NCBI GenBank assembly: GCA_017415105.1
Contig: JAFQJD010000030.1
Location: 33,039 to 97,038, forward strand
DNA from: Clostridia bacterium
GTDB lineage: Bacteria; Bacillota; Clostridia; UBA1381
Direction of reading: 5' to 3'
DNA length: 64,000 bases
The position numbers and the translations under genes are program-made. This document shows, in pieces, positions 34,234-43,177 of the stretch. A model generated the notes under the pieces. That model saw only the letters and a program-made list of their open reading frames with translations. It was not told the origin of the DNA and ran no database searches. The first letter of the stretch is position 1; every line of letters begins with the position of its first letter.

Positions 34234-36933
34234 TTAAAGTATTCCTGTTTCTACGAAGCAGTAGTTATCGTCCCAGTCCTTTTCAGGTTCAAAATTCCAT
34301 ACGCACGGTTCTTTAAAGAATGACGTTGGTGCGGCGGTATATGTTTCACCGCATTTTAAATGGTGTGGACCTAAAAGGTTACGCAGGTTATTGATAAGTG
34401 TGAGCTTTATCGTGTTGAGCCCTGTTACACCAAACTGTGCAAGCGGAAGTCTGTTATCAGTAAGCATTACTCTTTCGGTGTCACTGATCTTAACACGCAC
34501 AGCGTTTATGCCCTTAATATCAAGCTCAAGCACAGCATCACTGTTGGGGATATCAATTTCGCCCTCAAGCTCAAGTTCACCTGAGAAGAACGGGTAACCC
34601 TGCTGTTCAATGTTTGTGCCGCTTATAATTGTTTTCGGTGCTTCAATTGTGAAATCACCGTCATAACGTACTGCGTTTTTGTCAAGCTTTTCCCAGTTAC
34701 CGGATGTTCCTGCTGCAAAATCACCGAGCAGATATATTGCTTCAATTTCCGTTTCATATGAAAGTTTGTTCTTTTCACTTTCAAAAATACGTGCATTTCT
34801 CAAATTCTGATAAGTCTTATCAGACTGTGCAAAATCGCAGTCAAACGAAATTACATTTTCACCCTGTTTTATGTAGCCTGATATATCAATTGTTTTAAAG
34901 CTTTTGTCACGGAAATATCCGGTTATTGTTTTGTCAATTACCGTTCCGTTAACCGTAATTCCAAATTTTTCGGGCGTTTCTGTAACAAGCTCAAGTTTAT
35001 CGGGAACGCAGTTAATAGCAACATAGTAATCCTGATGGATTTTAATCGGTCTTTCAAGTGCATTTGCACGTTCACAGATATTTAACACATACCCGTTCTT
35101 TTCCTGAAGCTCTCCGTCAAAATAATAATCGCAACGGTCGAGTGTAATTGAGTTTTTAACCGGACCTGTTATTTTAAACTCATTCTTGGGACGTACACAT
35201 ACGGGCTTTTTGAGCTCGTTTTCAGTGTTCTCAGTGCCGTCCTCAATCACCATAAGACTACCCCAGGGCTCAAACTCGTGACTGCCACTGAAGTCGAGCA
35301 GGTCACCTGAATAAATATCAAGTACCTTGCCGCATACATTTATTTTTGCATTTTTTCTGTCAGGTGAAGTGTTTACAAAGAAGTGTACATTAAAGGTGTC
35401 AAATATGCGTTTTGTGTATGTAATTGACGGATTATCAGTGATATTGTCGGGCTCGATATATGTAACATCGTCGAACAATACACCACCCTGTGCCACAAAT
35501 TCGTCAAGCAGAAGCTCTGTATTTGGTAAAAGCACGTCACATAGCGAATTGATAACCGTATCATAAGCCTGATTTCCGATTATGAACTTGCCTTTTTCTA
35601 CACGTCCGTGACGTTCTATAAGTGTTTCATCACCGAGATGGAACTCAATGTGCTTTTCTTTAAGAGCGACTATATCATCAATGAATTTTTTGTCAAGCTC
35701 CCGGATGGGGGTATCATCTGTGTCATCATAAAGTGTCCACGCAGTGGTCATTGGATGCAGGAGCAATACATTTGCAGTTTCTTTGCCTTCTGCAAGAACC
35801 ATACCCTCACGTGACATAGCCTCAACAAATTTATCATACTCACTCCACCACGGTTGCTGGTAATACATTGCCGGTGGATAATCACGTTTTCTCATTCCGC
35901 GTATTGAATAGCCTTCAAGGTGCTGACATAACAGGTTTACACCGTGCGACATCTGCCATTCAAATATACCCTTAAGCTCTGCAAAGCTAACATTGTGACC
36001 GCTTAGTGCATATGTTTCTGAAAGCACGTAATCCTTGCCAAGCTGTGCGCAAGCCGAACCAAGCTGTAAAGGTGTATAAATCTCAGAAATGTTTCTGCCG
36101 AGCTTATCCATACCTGGAATATGGAAATACTCGTAATGTGGCATACAGGCACCGTTTGATATGAGTTGTAGTGGAAATTCGTCTTCGCATACCAGATGAC
36201 CTGTGAGCTTCAGACCACGCTTGTCACACCAGTCATAAATCTGCTTATAAAAGTTTTCCGAGAACATATCTGTCACCATTTTCCAGAACAGGACTCTTGC
36301 ACCTTTATAGTCGCCTATGGGCAAAAACAATGACTCAAGGATATCAGTAATATCCTCACCGTAGCGTGACTTGTATTCATCCTCAAAAGTAAAGCTCCAC
36401 GGAATACCGTTACGTGAAACCTGTGGCTCGTCGGTGAAAAATCCTTCGATATCAGTGCCGTATTTCTCGTAATATGGCTCGTATGTGGTACGGATAAACT
36501 CTGCTACTACTTTTTTGTCAAGTACATCCACATAGAATGGGTTTATCTCATAATAGAACCAGTGCTCACCAAATTTTCCTATAATATTTTCTTTTGGTTC
36601 TGAGTCTGACATACGCAGATACTTCTGCTGATATTTTACGCCAAGACCGTTAACTGCACCGTTACCGAATCCGCTTGGCCAACCATTTTCGTCATATGCC
36701 CACGGACGCATACCGAGCTTTTTGCCCTCACTGATTGCAGCATCTATGTTATCAAACCATTCATCGCTCATATATTCGGTCTCTAACCCGCCTCGTGCGT
36801 GCATAAAAAAGCCGCCAATGCCGACTTCGTCCATTATTCTGACCTGTTCCTTCGTTTCTTCTGTGTCAAGCTTCTCGTTCCAGCTCCAGAACGGAATAGG
36901 TCTGTATTTCTTCGGAATATTCTTAAAATCCAT
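34234..36933 (-). CDS. GH106-like glycoside hydrolase (alpha-L-rhamnosidase-related)
   Basis: Large 899-aa cytoplasmic-type enzyme (no signal peptide). The N-terminal RPIPFWSWNEKLDTEET, GIGGFFMHARGGLETEYMS and WAYDENGWPSGFGNG are characteristic of the Glyco_hydro_106 superfamily TIM barrel. The C-terminal about 350 residues are beta-rich, probably lectin-like or galactose-binding-like domains. Family members remove alpha-L-rhamnose from plant glycans, but many sub-groups are uncharacterised. GGAGGATAAC precedes the ATG, and a promoter lies about 35 bases upstream. Monocistronic. Confidence 0.82.
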   Translation of the reverse strand: MDFKNIPKKYRPIPFWSWNEKLDTEETKEQVRIMDEVGIGGFFMHARGGLETEYMSDEWFDNIDAAISEGKKLGMRPWAYDENGWPSGFGNGAVNGLGVKYQQKYLRMSDSEPKENIIGKFGEHWFYYEINPFYVDVLDKKVVAEFIRTTYEPYYEKYGTDIEGFFTDEPQVSRNGIPWSFTFEDEYKSRYGEDITDILESLFLPIGDYKGARVLFWKMVTDMFSENFYKQIYDWCDKRGLKLTGHLVCEDEFPLQLISNGACMPHYEYFHIPGMDKLGRNISEIYTPLQLGSACAQLGKDYVLSETYALSGHNVSFAELKGIFEWQMSHGVNLLCQHLEGYSIRGMRKRDYPPAMYYQQPWWSEYDKFVEAMSREGMVLAEGKETANVLLLHPMTTAWTLYDDTDDTPIRELDKKFIDDIVALKEKHIEFHLGDETLIERHGRVEKGKFIIGNQAYDTVINSLCDVLLPNTELLLDEFVAQGGVLFDDVTYIEPDNITDNPSITYTKRIFDTFNVHFFVNTSPDRKNAKINVCGKVLDIYSGDLLDFSGSHEFEPWGSLMVIEDGTENTENELKKPVCVRPKNEFKITGPVKNSITLDRCDYYFDGELQEKNGYVLNICERANALERPIKIHQDYYVAINCVPDKLELVTETPEKFGITVNGTVIDKTITGYFRDKSFKTIDISGYIKQGENVISFDCDFAQSDKTYQNLRNARIFESEKNKLSYETEIEAIYLLGDFAAGTSGNWEKLDKNAVRYDGDFTIEAPKTIISGTNIEQQGYPFFSGELELEGEIDIPNSDAVLELDIKGINAVRVKISDTERVMLTDNRLPLAQFGVTGLNTIKLTLINNLRNLLGPHHLKCGETYTAAPTSFFKEPCVWNFEPEKDWDDNYCFVETGIL

Positions 36934-36963
36934 TGTTATCCTCCTGCTGATGTAGCTACGTTT

Positions 36964-36991
36964 ATTATATCATAATATCAAATGTTGTCAA
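36964..36991 (-). promoter_or_regulatory. promoter of GH106-like gene
   Basis: Minus strand TTGACA, 16-bp spacer, TATAAT. A short palindrome gtagctac lies between it and the ribosome site and could be an operator. Confidence 0.68.
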
Positions 36992-37027
36992 TAGTCATAA
37001 ACAGAAAACAATGCAAAGTCCACTTGA

Positions 37028-37056
37028 TTGACATATTCGGAAGTTTGTGATATACT
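37028..37056 (+). promoter_or_regulatory. promoter of phosphopantetheinyl transferase gene
   Basis: TTGACA, 17-bp spacer, TATACT. Confidence 0.7.
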
Positions 37057-37077
37057 TGTTTTGTGAAAGGGAAAACT

Positions 37078-37659
37078 ATGAATATACACGAAAAAGAAAT
37101 TGATAATGTACATCTGTTTTATGCTGATGTATCGGAGCTTGATACTAAAAAGGACTATGCGGATATTTCAGAGTACAGACGAATGAAAATATCAAAGCTG
37201 AAAAGGGAAACAGATAAAAAACTGTCACTTGGTGCGGAGCTGTTACTGATAAATGCATTAAGAAAATACTATCCGGATATAGCTATACCATTAAAAATCA
37301 ATACAGGCGAACGTGGAAAACCGGAAATAAGCGGTGCGTATTTCAGTCTTGCACATACCGGTACAGTAGCGGTTTGTGCAGTGGCAGATTCACCTGTAGG
37401 TGTAGATGTTGAAAAAACAGGACGCTCTAATGAAGGTGTTGCAAGAAAATATTTCAGCGAAAAAGAGCGACAGTGCGGATTTTCATATATATGGACACGC
37501 AAGGAAGCAGTGGTAAAAGCGGATGGCGGCGGAATTGCACTTGGTCTTCACAATATTGATGTCACAAACGACACCGTAACGGTAAACGGTACGGATTACC
37601 GCCTTATAAGTATAGAACCCGAAATTACGGGTTATGATATCGCTTTCTGCGTGAGATAG
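37078..37659 (+). CDS. 4'-phosphopantetheinyl transferase, Sfp type
   Basis: Attaches phosphopantetheine to carrier proteins (193 aa). Seen: YFSLAHTGTVAVCAV, the Mg-binding VGVDVEKTGR, and the conserved WTRKEAVVKADGGG. ATG at 37078 is preferred over the GTG at 37063 because GAAAGGG precedes it. Being Sfp-type, not AcpS, it may serve polyketide, peptide or other secondary carriers. No such synthase is in the window, so it could also be the organism's general enzyme. A minus-strand small gene overlaps its last 35 bases. Confidence 0.9.
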   Translation: MNIHEKEIDNVHLFYADVSELDTKKDYADISEYRRMKISKLKRETDKKLSLGAELLLINALRKYYPDIAIPLKINTGERGKPEISGAYFSLAHTGTVAVCAVADSPVGVDVEKTGRSNEGVARKYFSEKERQCGFSYIWTRKEAVVKADGGGIALGLHNIDVTNDTVTVNGTDYRLISIEPEITGYDIAFCVR

Positions 37660-37822
37660 GGCGTTGCTCAAAATTCTGGATTTCTCTGTAGGAATCCATT
37701 TTATAGTCATTATCGGCAAGAGCAGGGATAAGACCGGTGGTTTCAGTATGTGAAACGGCGTTGTTACCCATATCAATTTCAATGGCGTCAAAAATTTTAT
37801 CGTTATCTATGCGTTTTTTCAT
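37625..37822 (-). CDS. small hypothetical protein (65 aa)
   Basis: Not recognised. Supported by an excellent ribosome site, AAGGAGGG, 6 bases before the ATG on the minus strand. It starts MKKRIDNDKIFDAIEIDMG, has an acidic middle and a basic end (PISRRKRYHNP). No signal peptide or membrane segment. It converges on the phosphopantetheinyl transferase gene and overlaps its 3' end by 35 bases. A possible -10 box lies in the shared upstream region with mtnN. Confidence 0.6.
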   Translation of the reverse strand: MKKRIDNDKIFDAIEIDMGNNAVSHTETTGLIPALADNDYKMDSYREIQNFEQRPISRRKRYHNP

Positions 37823-37832
37823 AGTACCCTCC

Positions 37833-37861
37833 TTGAATTTCGTTCAGGGATATTATATAAT
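37833..37861 (+). promoter_or_regulatory. promoter of mtnN-luxS operon
   Basis: TTGAAT, 17-bp spacer, TATAAT, about 40 bases before mtnN. Confidence 0.68.
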
Positions 37862-37901
37862 AAATATGCTTAAAATATTCATGTGAAAAAGGTGATTACA
37901 A

Positions 37902-38594
37902 ATGATAGGAATAATAGGTGCAATGGCATCGGAGGTAGACGGATTAAAGGCGAAAATGTCTGACTGCAAAACGGAAACAATTTCGGGTATTGATTTTTGC
38001 TCAGGCATTATCGGCGAAAGTGAAGTTGTTGTAGCACAGGCAGGAGTTGGCAAAGTAAATGCGGCGGTAACTGCACAGACAATGATTTTGCACTATGGTG
38101 TGGATGCCGTTATAAATATAGGTGTAGCCGGCGGTATTGAGCCGTCACTTAAAATTGGCGATATAGTTGTGGCTGACCGTGTAGTAGAGCACGATATGGA
38201 TACAACTGCAGTGGGCGATGAGCCGGGCTTTATTACAGGTATTGACCGTGTGTATATGGATTGTGACAAAGTGATTTCAGATTTGATATTTGAGAGTGCC
38301 AATGAAGCAGGTGTACATACAATACGCGGCACAATCGCATCGGGCGATATATTTGTTGCAGAGGACAGCGTCAGAAACCGCATATCTGAGCAGTTTAATG
38401 CGTATGCTGCTGAAATGGAGGGTGCGGCAATCGGTCACGTATGCACAATGAATAAAGTTCCGTTTGCAGTGTTGCGTGCGATGAGCGATTGTGCAAATGA
38501 TGACAGTCACGTGGATTTTCCGACATTTGCAGAAGCAGCGGCAAAAAAATCAATTGAAATCATATCAATCTTTCTTGGAAAAGGGGTTAAATAA
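37902..38594 (+). CDS. mtnN: 5'-methylthioadenosine/S-adenosylhomocysteine nucleosidase
   Basis: Hydrolyses SAH and MTA to adenine plus the thioribose compound (230 aa). Motifs: MIGIIGAMASEVDGL, INIGVAGG, EMEGAAIGHVC with the ribose-binding Met-Glu, and the catalytic Asp in RAMSDCAND. Its TAA shares a base with the luxS ATG, so the two consecutive SAH-detoxifying steps are made together. Confidence 0.95.
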   Translation: MIGIIGAMASEVDGLKAKMSDCKTETISGIDFCSGIIGESEVVVAQAGVGKVNAAVTAQTMILHYGVDAVINIGVAGGIEPSLKIGDIVVADRVVEHDMDTTAVGDEPGFITGIDRVYMDCDKVISDLIFESANEAGVHTIRGTIASGDIFVAEDSVRNRISEQFNAYAAEMEGAAIGHVCTMNKVPFAVLRAMSDCANDDSHVDFPTFAEAAAKKSIEIISIFLGKGVK

Positions 38595-39040
38595 TGCAGA
38601 GAATAAAATCATTTGAAGTAGACCATACAAAGCTTGAAGCGGGCTTTTATATATCGAGAATAGACGGCGATATTATTACATACGATTTGCGGTTTTGCAA
38701 GCCCAATACAGGCGTTTTGCTTGACCACGAAACAATGCATACAGTTGAGCATATGATAGCAACATATGCAAGAAATTCAGAAATCGCCGACAGTGTTGTA
38801 TATTTCGGACCGATGGGTTGTCAGACCGGTTTTTATCTGCTTGTGAGAGATAATGTAAAACCTGAAAAAGTTGTTGATGTTTTACGTGACGTGCTAAAAC
38901 AAACAATAGCACACGATGGTGAAGTGTTTGGAGCGAGTGAGATTGAATGTGGGAATTATCGTACATTAAACCTCAAAAAGGCACAAATTGCCTGCGAGGG
39001 CTATCTTAAAGTTTTAAGAGGTGTTGACGAATACAAATAA
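38594..39040 (+). CDS. luxS: S-ribosylhomocysteine lyase
   Basis: Splits S-ribosylhomocysteine into homocysteine and DPD, the precursor of autoinducer-2 (148 aa). Metal ligands: the two His of HTVEH and the Cys of ECGNY. The active-site MGCQTGFYL is canonical. The presence of mtnN-luxS shows a Pfs/LuxS type activated-methyl cycle and possible AI-2 production. An intrinsic terminator overlaps its stop codon. Confidence 0.95.
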   Translation: MQRIKSFEVDHTKLEAGFYISRIDGDIITYDLRFCKPNTGVLLDHETMHTVEHMIATYARNSEIADSVVYFGPMGCQTGFYLLVRDNVKPEKVVDVLRDVLKQTIAHDGEVFGASEIECGNYRTLNLKKAQIACEGYLKVLRGVDEYK

Positions 39041-39066
39041 GACGGATTGCCCGTCTTATTTTTTGC
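39036..39066 (+). terminator. intrinsic terminator of mtnN-luxS
   Basis: 10-bp stem aataagacgg / ccgtcttatt with a 5-nt loop, then TTTT. It includes the luxS stop codon. Confidence 0.85.
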
Positions 39067-39123
39067 ATAATCTGTTATAGTTGAGTTAAAAATAGAAACA
39101 AACTGTAATGGAGGTTTAAACTT

Positions 39124-41715
39124 ATGCCGAATAAAAAAGAAACAGACATAACGGCTACAATCGACAGATACGTAGAAAATGCACAAAAGGCTCTGGATGC
39201 GTTTATGGATATGACGCAGGAGCAGATTGACAATATCGTAAAGGAAATGACACTTGCCGGGCTTGAAAAGCATATGGAGCTTGCAAAGCTTGCAGTGGAC
39301 GAAACGAAGCGGGGAATATACGAGGATAAGATAACGAAAAATATGTTCGCAACCGAGTACATTTACCATTCGATAAAGAATATAAAAACAGTCGGTGTAA
39401 TTGACGAAAACGAAATGGAGGATTATGAGATAATAGCAGAGCCGGTCGGAATAATATGCGGTGTAACACCTGTAACTAACCCAACATCGACAACTCTTTT
39501 TAAGGCTCTTATATCAATCAAGTCACGAAACCCGATAATATTCGGTTTTCATCCGTCAGCACAAAAATGCTCTGTAGCGGCGGCAAAGTGTGTATATGAT
39601 GCGGCAGTAAAAGCGGGTGCACCTAAAAACTGCATACAGTGGATAGAGGAGCCGTCAATTGAGGCAACACACACACTTATGAACCACCCGGGTGTTGCAA
39701 CAGTTCTTGCAACGGGCGGAGGCTCTATGGTGCGTGCGGCGTATTCGACCGGAAAACCTGCATTGGGTGTCGGGCCGGGTAATGTACCGTGCTATATCCA
39801 TAAATCGTGCGACTTAAATCAGGCTGTGACCGACCTTATAATTTCAAAATCCTTTGACAACGGAATGATATGTGCATCAGAGCAGGCGGCAATAGTTGAT
39901 AAGGAAATATCAAAGGAATTTGAAAAGCTTATGCAGGAGGGTGGTTGTTATTTTGCAAAACCCGATGAGATAAAGCTTTTAAGTGATTATTGCATTGACA
40001 GTGCCAAAGGTGCGGTAAACTCCGAGATAGTCGGGCAGAGTGCAAAATGGATAGCAGACCGTGCAGGACTTAAAAACGTACCGGATGATACAAAAATTCT
40101 TGTATGCAAAATCGAAGGCGTAGGCGAGAAGTATCCGTTATCACGTGAGAAATTAAGCCCTGTTCTTGGGTATATGATTGCAGACACACAGGAAAAGGGA
40201 ATAGACCTTGCGGAGCAGATGATAGAGTTCTTTGGTATGGGACACAGTGCTGTTATCCACGCAAATGATGAAAGCGTGATTGATGCATATTCACTGCGTA
40301 TGAAAGCGAGCCGTGTTATTGTGAATTCTCCTGCATCCCACGGTGCAATCGGTGATTTGTATAATGCAAACACACCGTCTTTGACACTCGGTTGCGGAAG
40401 CTATGGCGGAAACAGTGTAAGCACCAATGTTTCAACACTTAATCTTATAAATCAGAAACGTGTGGTAAAACGCCGTATCAATATGCAGTGGTTCAAGATA
40501 CCCGAACGTATTTATTTTGAATACGATTCAATTCAGTATCTTGAAAAGATGCCGGATGTTGAAAGGGTATTTATAGTAACAGACCCCGGAATGGTGAGGT
40601 TTGGTTATGTTGATAAAATACTCTACTACCTCCGCAAACGTCAGGAAAGCGTGAGGATTGAAATTTTTTCTGATGTCGAGCCGGACCCGTCGGTTGAAAC
40701 TGTAAGACGCGGTGCAAAGGAAATGGAACAGTTTAATCCCGACGTTATAATCGCACTTGGCGGCGGAAGTGCAATGGATGCGGCAAAGGGAATGTGGCTG
40801 TTTTACGAATATCCTGATGTTGAGTTCAAGGGACTGCACCTTAAGTTCCTTGACATACGCAAACGTACTTTTAAGTTCCCGAAAATGGGCAAACGTGCAA
40901 GATTTGTTGCAATCCCGACAACATCGGGAACAGGCTCAGAGGTAACATCATTTGCTGTAATATCAGACAAAAAGAATAATATGAAGTATCCGCTTGCCGA
41001 TTATGAGCTTACACCGGATGTTGCAATAATTGACCCGCAGTTTGTGGTATCGCTTCCGAAAGTCCCCACAGCCGATACGGGACTTGATGTTCTCACTCAC
41101 GCAATTGAGGCATATGTATCGGTTATGGCATCAGATTATACAGATGCACTGGCACTTAAGGCTTGTCAGCTTGTTTTTGAGTATCTGCCAAGAGCATACA
41201 AAAACGGTGCAGAGGATTTAGAGGCAAGAGAGAAAATGCATAATGCAAGCTGTATTGCAGGTATGGCGTTCACGAATGCGTTTTTAGGTGTAAACCATTC
41301 AATCGCACACAAGATAGGCGGACAGTATCACATAACGCACGGACGTGCAAATGCTGTGCTATTACCGCATATCATTGAGTATAACAGCTCATCACCGACG
41401 AAGATGGTGTCGTGGCCGAAATACAGAAGCTTCATCGCTGATAAAAAGTATGCAGAGATTGCAAGAGCGTGCGGTTTTTATTCGGGTGATGACACGAAGG
41501 AAGCGGTTAAGGCACTTATTGAAGCTGTTAAAAGGCTTAAAAAAGAATGTGAAATGCCCGATACATTCAAAGAGTGTGGCATTGATGAGAAAACGTATAT
41601 GGCAAAAATTCCGGAGCTTGCAATGCGTGCATTTGAGGACCAGTGTACTACTGCAAACCCAAGACTACCGCTTGTAGAGGAAATAGAAGAAATTTTAAAA
41701 AGAGCATATAAATAA
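39124..41715 (+). CDS. adhE: bifunctional acetaldehyde-CoA/alcohol dehydrogenase
   Basis: Fermentative AdhE (863 aa) reducing acetyl-CoA to ethanol with NADH. The N-terminal aldehyde dehydrogenase half contains the catalytic Cys in FDNGMICASEQA (near 249). The C-terminal iron alcohol dehydrogenase half begins around 455, with GGGSAMDAAKG, GLDVLTHAIEAY and the metal-binding NHSIAHKIGGQ / HGRANAVLLPH histidines. GGAGG precedes the ATG. I looked for a Rex-type operator upstream and saw none. Strong terminator downstream. Marks an obligate fermenter. Confidence 0.96.
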   Translation: MPNKKETDITATIDRYVENAQKALDAFMDMTQEQIDNIVKEMTLAGLEKHMELAKLAVDETKRGIYEDKITKNMFATEYIYHSIKNIKTVGVIDENEMEDYEIIAEPVGIICGVTPVTNPTSTTLFKALISIKSRNPIIFGFHPSAQKCSVAAAKCVYDAAVKAGAPKNCIQWIEEPSIEATHTLMNHPGVATVLATGGGSMVRAAYSTGKPALGVGPGNVPCYIHKSCDLNQAVTDLIISKSFDNGMICASEQAAIVDKEISKEFEKLMQEGGCYFAKPDEIKLLSDYCIDSAKGAVNSEIVGQSAKWIADRAGLKNVPDDTKILVCKIEGVGEKYPLSREKLSPVLGYMIADTQEKGIDLAEQMIEFFGMGHSAVIHANDESVIDAYSLRMKASRVIVNSPASHGAIGDLYNANTPSLTLGCGSYGGNSVSTNVSTLNLINQKRVVKRRINMQWFKIPERIYFEYDSIQYLEKMPDVERVFIVTDPGMVRFGYVDKILYYLRKRQESVRIEIFSDVEPDPSVETVRRGAKEMEQFNPDVIIALGGGSAMDAAKGMWLFYEYPDVEFKGLHLKFLDIRKRTFKFPKMGKRARFVAIPTTSGTGSEVTSFAVISDKKNNMKYPLADYELTPDVAIIDPQFVVSLPKVPTADTGLDVLTHAIEAYVSVMASDYTDALALKACQLVFEYLPRAYKNGAEDLEAREKMHNASCIAGMAFTNAFLGVNHSIAHKIGGQYHITHGRANAVLLPHIIEYNSSSPTKMVSWPKYRSFIADKKYAEIARACGFYSGDDTKEAVKALIEAVKRLKKECEMPDTFKECGIDEKTYMAKIPELAMRAFEDQCTTANPRLPLVEEIEEILKRAYK

Positions 41716-41717
41716 CT

Positions 41718-41754
41718 GATACAAGCCTGACCGATTGGTCAGGCTTGTATCTTT
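41718..41754 (+). terminator. intrinsic terminator of adhE
   Basis: 15-bp perfect stem gatacaagcctgacc / ggtcaggcttgtatc with loop gatt, then TTTA. Confidence 0.85.
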
Positions 41755-41795
41755 ATTGATTGGCGTGGTGGATGGAGAAGTACTTTAAACTAATT

Positions 41796-41823
41796 AAAAA
41801 AGTGCGTAGCACAAGCCACGCAC
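41796..41823 (-). terminator. intrinsic terminator of candidate sRNA
   Basis: Minus strand stem gtgcgt / acgcac with a 10-nt loop, then TTTTTT. Confidence 0.65.
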
Positions 41824-41951
41824 CGAAAAATGCATGACTTTGCTGCTAGACAAAACTAAATAATACCTAGATAGGCGTATTTAATTAGCATGCATTTTTA
41901 CCAAAAGATAAAAATGCCTATCCTAGTAATCATATTTAGTTAAGTCTAGCA
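41796..41951 (-). ncRNA. candidate structured small RNA (about 156 nt)
   Basis: Minus strand. A promoter (TTGACA-17-TATCAT) would start RNA at about 41950, precisely at the base of a long stem: tgctagac (41951-41944) pairs with gtctagca (41851-41844), then aactaaata with tatttagtt, then ggataggc with gcctat. Inside is a gcattttta/taaaaatgc arm. The RNA ends in an intrinsic terminator gtgcgt...acgcac followed by six T. A tail segment (41826-41836) is complementary over 11 nt to the apical arm (41889-41899), so two structures compete. No reading frame fits. Not like 6S RNA, as the central bubble is too small. Confidence 0.62.
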
Positions 41952-41956
41952 TAATT

Positions 41957-41985
41957 ATGATACCACATTTTTCTCGTTTTGTCAA
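41957..41985 (-). promoter_or_regulatory. promoter of candidate sRNA
   Basis: Minus strand TTGACA, 17-bp spacer, TATCAT. Its -35 box is one arm of a palindrome whose other arm is the -35 of the divergent gene. Confidence 0.68.
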
Positions 41986-41992
41986 ATATTAT

Positions 41993-42021
41993 TTGACAAT
42001 TTTTATTCTCTGTGTTACAAT
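41993..42021 (+). promoter_or_regulatory. promoter of stalk-domain exported protein
   Basis: TTGACA, 17-bp spacer, TACAAT. The palindrome ttgtcaaat-att-atttgacaa (41979-41999) places this -35 back to back with the sRNA -35, so polymerase or a regulator could only serve one at a time. Confidence 0.72.
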
Positions 42022-42057
42022 AAAAATACCAAATATATGAAAAAGGGGGATAAAAAA

Positions 42058-43122
42058 GTGAAGAAATTTTTATCTTTAATTATGTGTGGAGCAATGCTCT
42101 TAACATCAACAAATGCATTTGCAAAAATGGTGGGTTATCATCCGGCAGACCTTGAAAGCCATACGTATTATTTTGAAGGGTTCACCGAGCCGGTATACGT
42201 TGAGGATACAGAATATCTCACAGTATCAAACGTAAGATTGGCTATACTTGACGATACATATGATTACTGGTGGAAGGATTTGTATGCAGAGGGAGAGGTT
42301 GTCCTGACTGTTACCCATCCGATAAATCAGCTCAGAATATCATACTATGGTGAAAATCCGGGTATAGACGAAATAAAAACAATTATTGATGAAACAAATG
42401 TAGAGATTGGAAAAACATATACGTTCACTAACATGGGAGTATATGAAATAAACTGTAATGAAGAAAGCTGTGCAATGTTTGAAATTATGCCTGTTGGCAA
42501 TATGGAATTTGAAACAATAGTGGGCGAGCAGATGGTAATAGACAATCCTGTTCACTATGTTCCTGTATTTGACAGCAATGAAAATGTTTCGGCAACACCA
42601 ATGATACCGGCTGTGCCTGGTTATGTTATGGCATATCCGACAGATTCAGAAGTTGTAGTGAGCAAGAATGCGTGGATGTTTGATGCATACAACATCAATG
42701 ATAACAACTACTTCAAGCTTCGCGACCTTGCATTTGCATTCACATTTGAGGATGAAAGCCGTCCGTTTGATGTAACCTGGGACGGTGAAAAGAACGCAAT
42801 AAACCTTATATCCAACAAAGAATATACACCTGTTGGCGGCGAATGTGGCGGCTGGGATATAGAAAAGAATGACTGGTCAGATGCTTATTGGGATGCTATT
42901 ATGAACGATACAAAAGAAGTCCGTACAGCAAAAGAAGCAATTCCTACAACATCGGAAATTTATATTGACGGTGTAAAGGTAAATCTCACAGCGTACAATA
43001 TAGACGGAAACAACTACTTCAAATTGAGAGACCTTGCCGAGGCATTTGATTTTGAGGTTAACTGGGATCCTGTAGAAAATCTGATTTATGTATCAACATA
43101 CGGCTCATACATTCCGGAATAA
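42058..43122 (+). CDS. exported protein with two copper-amine-oxidase-N-like (stalk) domains
   Basis: 354 aa from a GTG start at 42058 (GGGGGA 7 bases upstream), preferred over the ATG at 42037 because it yields a clean signal peptide, KKFLSLIMCGAMLLTS, cut near AFA-KM. The middle (about 25-175) is a beta-rich domain of unknown kind. The C-terminal part has two repeats, YNINDNNYFKLRDLAFAF and YNIDGNNYFKLRDLAEAF, each followed by a W-D segment, as in Cu_amine_oxidN1 stalk domains of Clostridia surface proteins. Function unknown, probably structural or carbohydrate-related. Confidence 0.8.
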   Translation: MKKFLSLIMCGAMLLTSTNAFAKMVGYHPADLESHTYYFEGFTEPVYVEDTEYLTVSNVRLAILDDTYDYWWKDLYAEGEVVLTVTHPINQLRISYYGENPGIDEIKTIIDETNVEIGKTYTFTNMGVYEINCNEESCAMFEIMPVGNMEFETIVGEQMVIDNPVHYVPVFDSNENVSATPMIPAVPGYVMAYPTDSEVVVSKNAWMFDAYNINDNNYFKLRDLAFAFTFEDESRPFDVTWDGEKNAINLISNKEYTPVGGECGGWDIEKNDWSDAYWDAIMNDTKEVRTAKEAIPTTSEIYIDGVKVNLTAYNIDGNNYFKLRDLAEAFDFEVNWDPVENLIYVSTYGSYIPE

Positions 43123-43131
43123 TTAAAATAA

Positions 43132-43164
43132 AACAAGGCGAGTGTGTTAAACGCTCGCCTTGTT
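43132..43164 (+). terminator. hairpin terminator of stalk-domain gene
   Basis: 11-bp perfect stem aacaaggcgag / ctcgccttgtt with an 11-nt loop. No strong T-tract follows, so termination may be partial and the permease gene partly cotranscribed. Confidence 0.6.
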
Positions 43165-43177
43165 ATTGGGGATAAAA

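Noticed and set aside
33722..34323. Open frames across the 243-bp element (minus 33722-34078, plus 34096-34323) and their look-alikes at 44253-44619
   Set aside because: They only translate the structured repeat and neighbouring gene ends. Similar peptides arise because the element is repeated. No ribosome sites.
39041..39123. Rex redox operator upstream of adhE
   Set aside because: No TTGT-type inverted repeat with TTAACA arms was seen.
41796..41951. 6S RNA
   Set aside because: Size is close, but the long stem has only small internal loops and no large central bubble, and a separate terminator follows.
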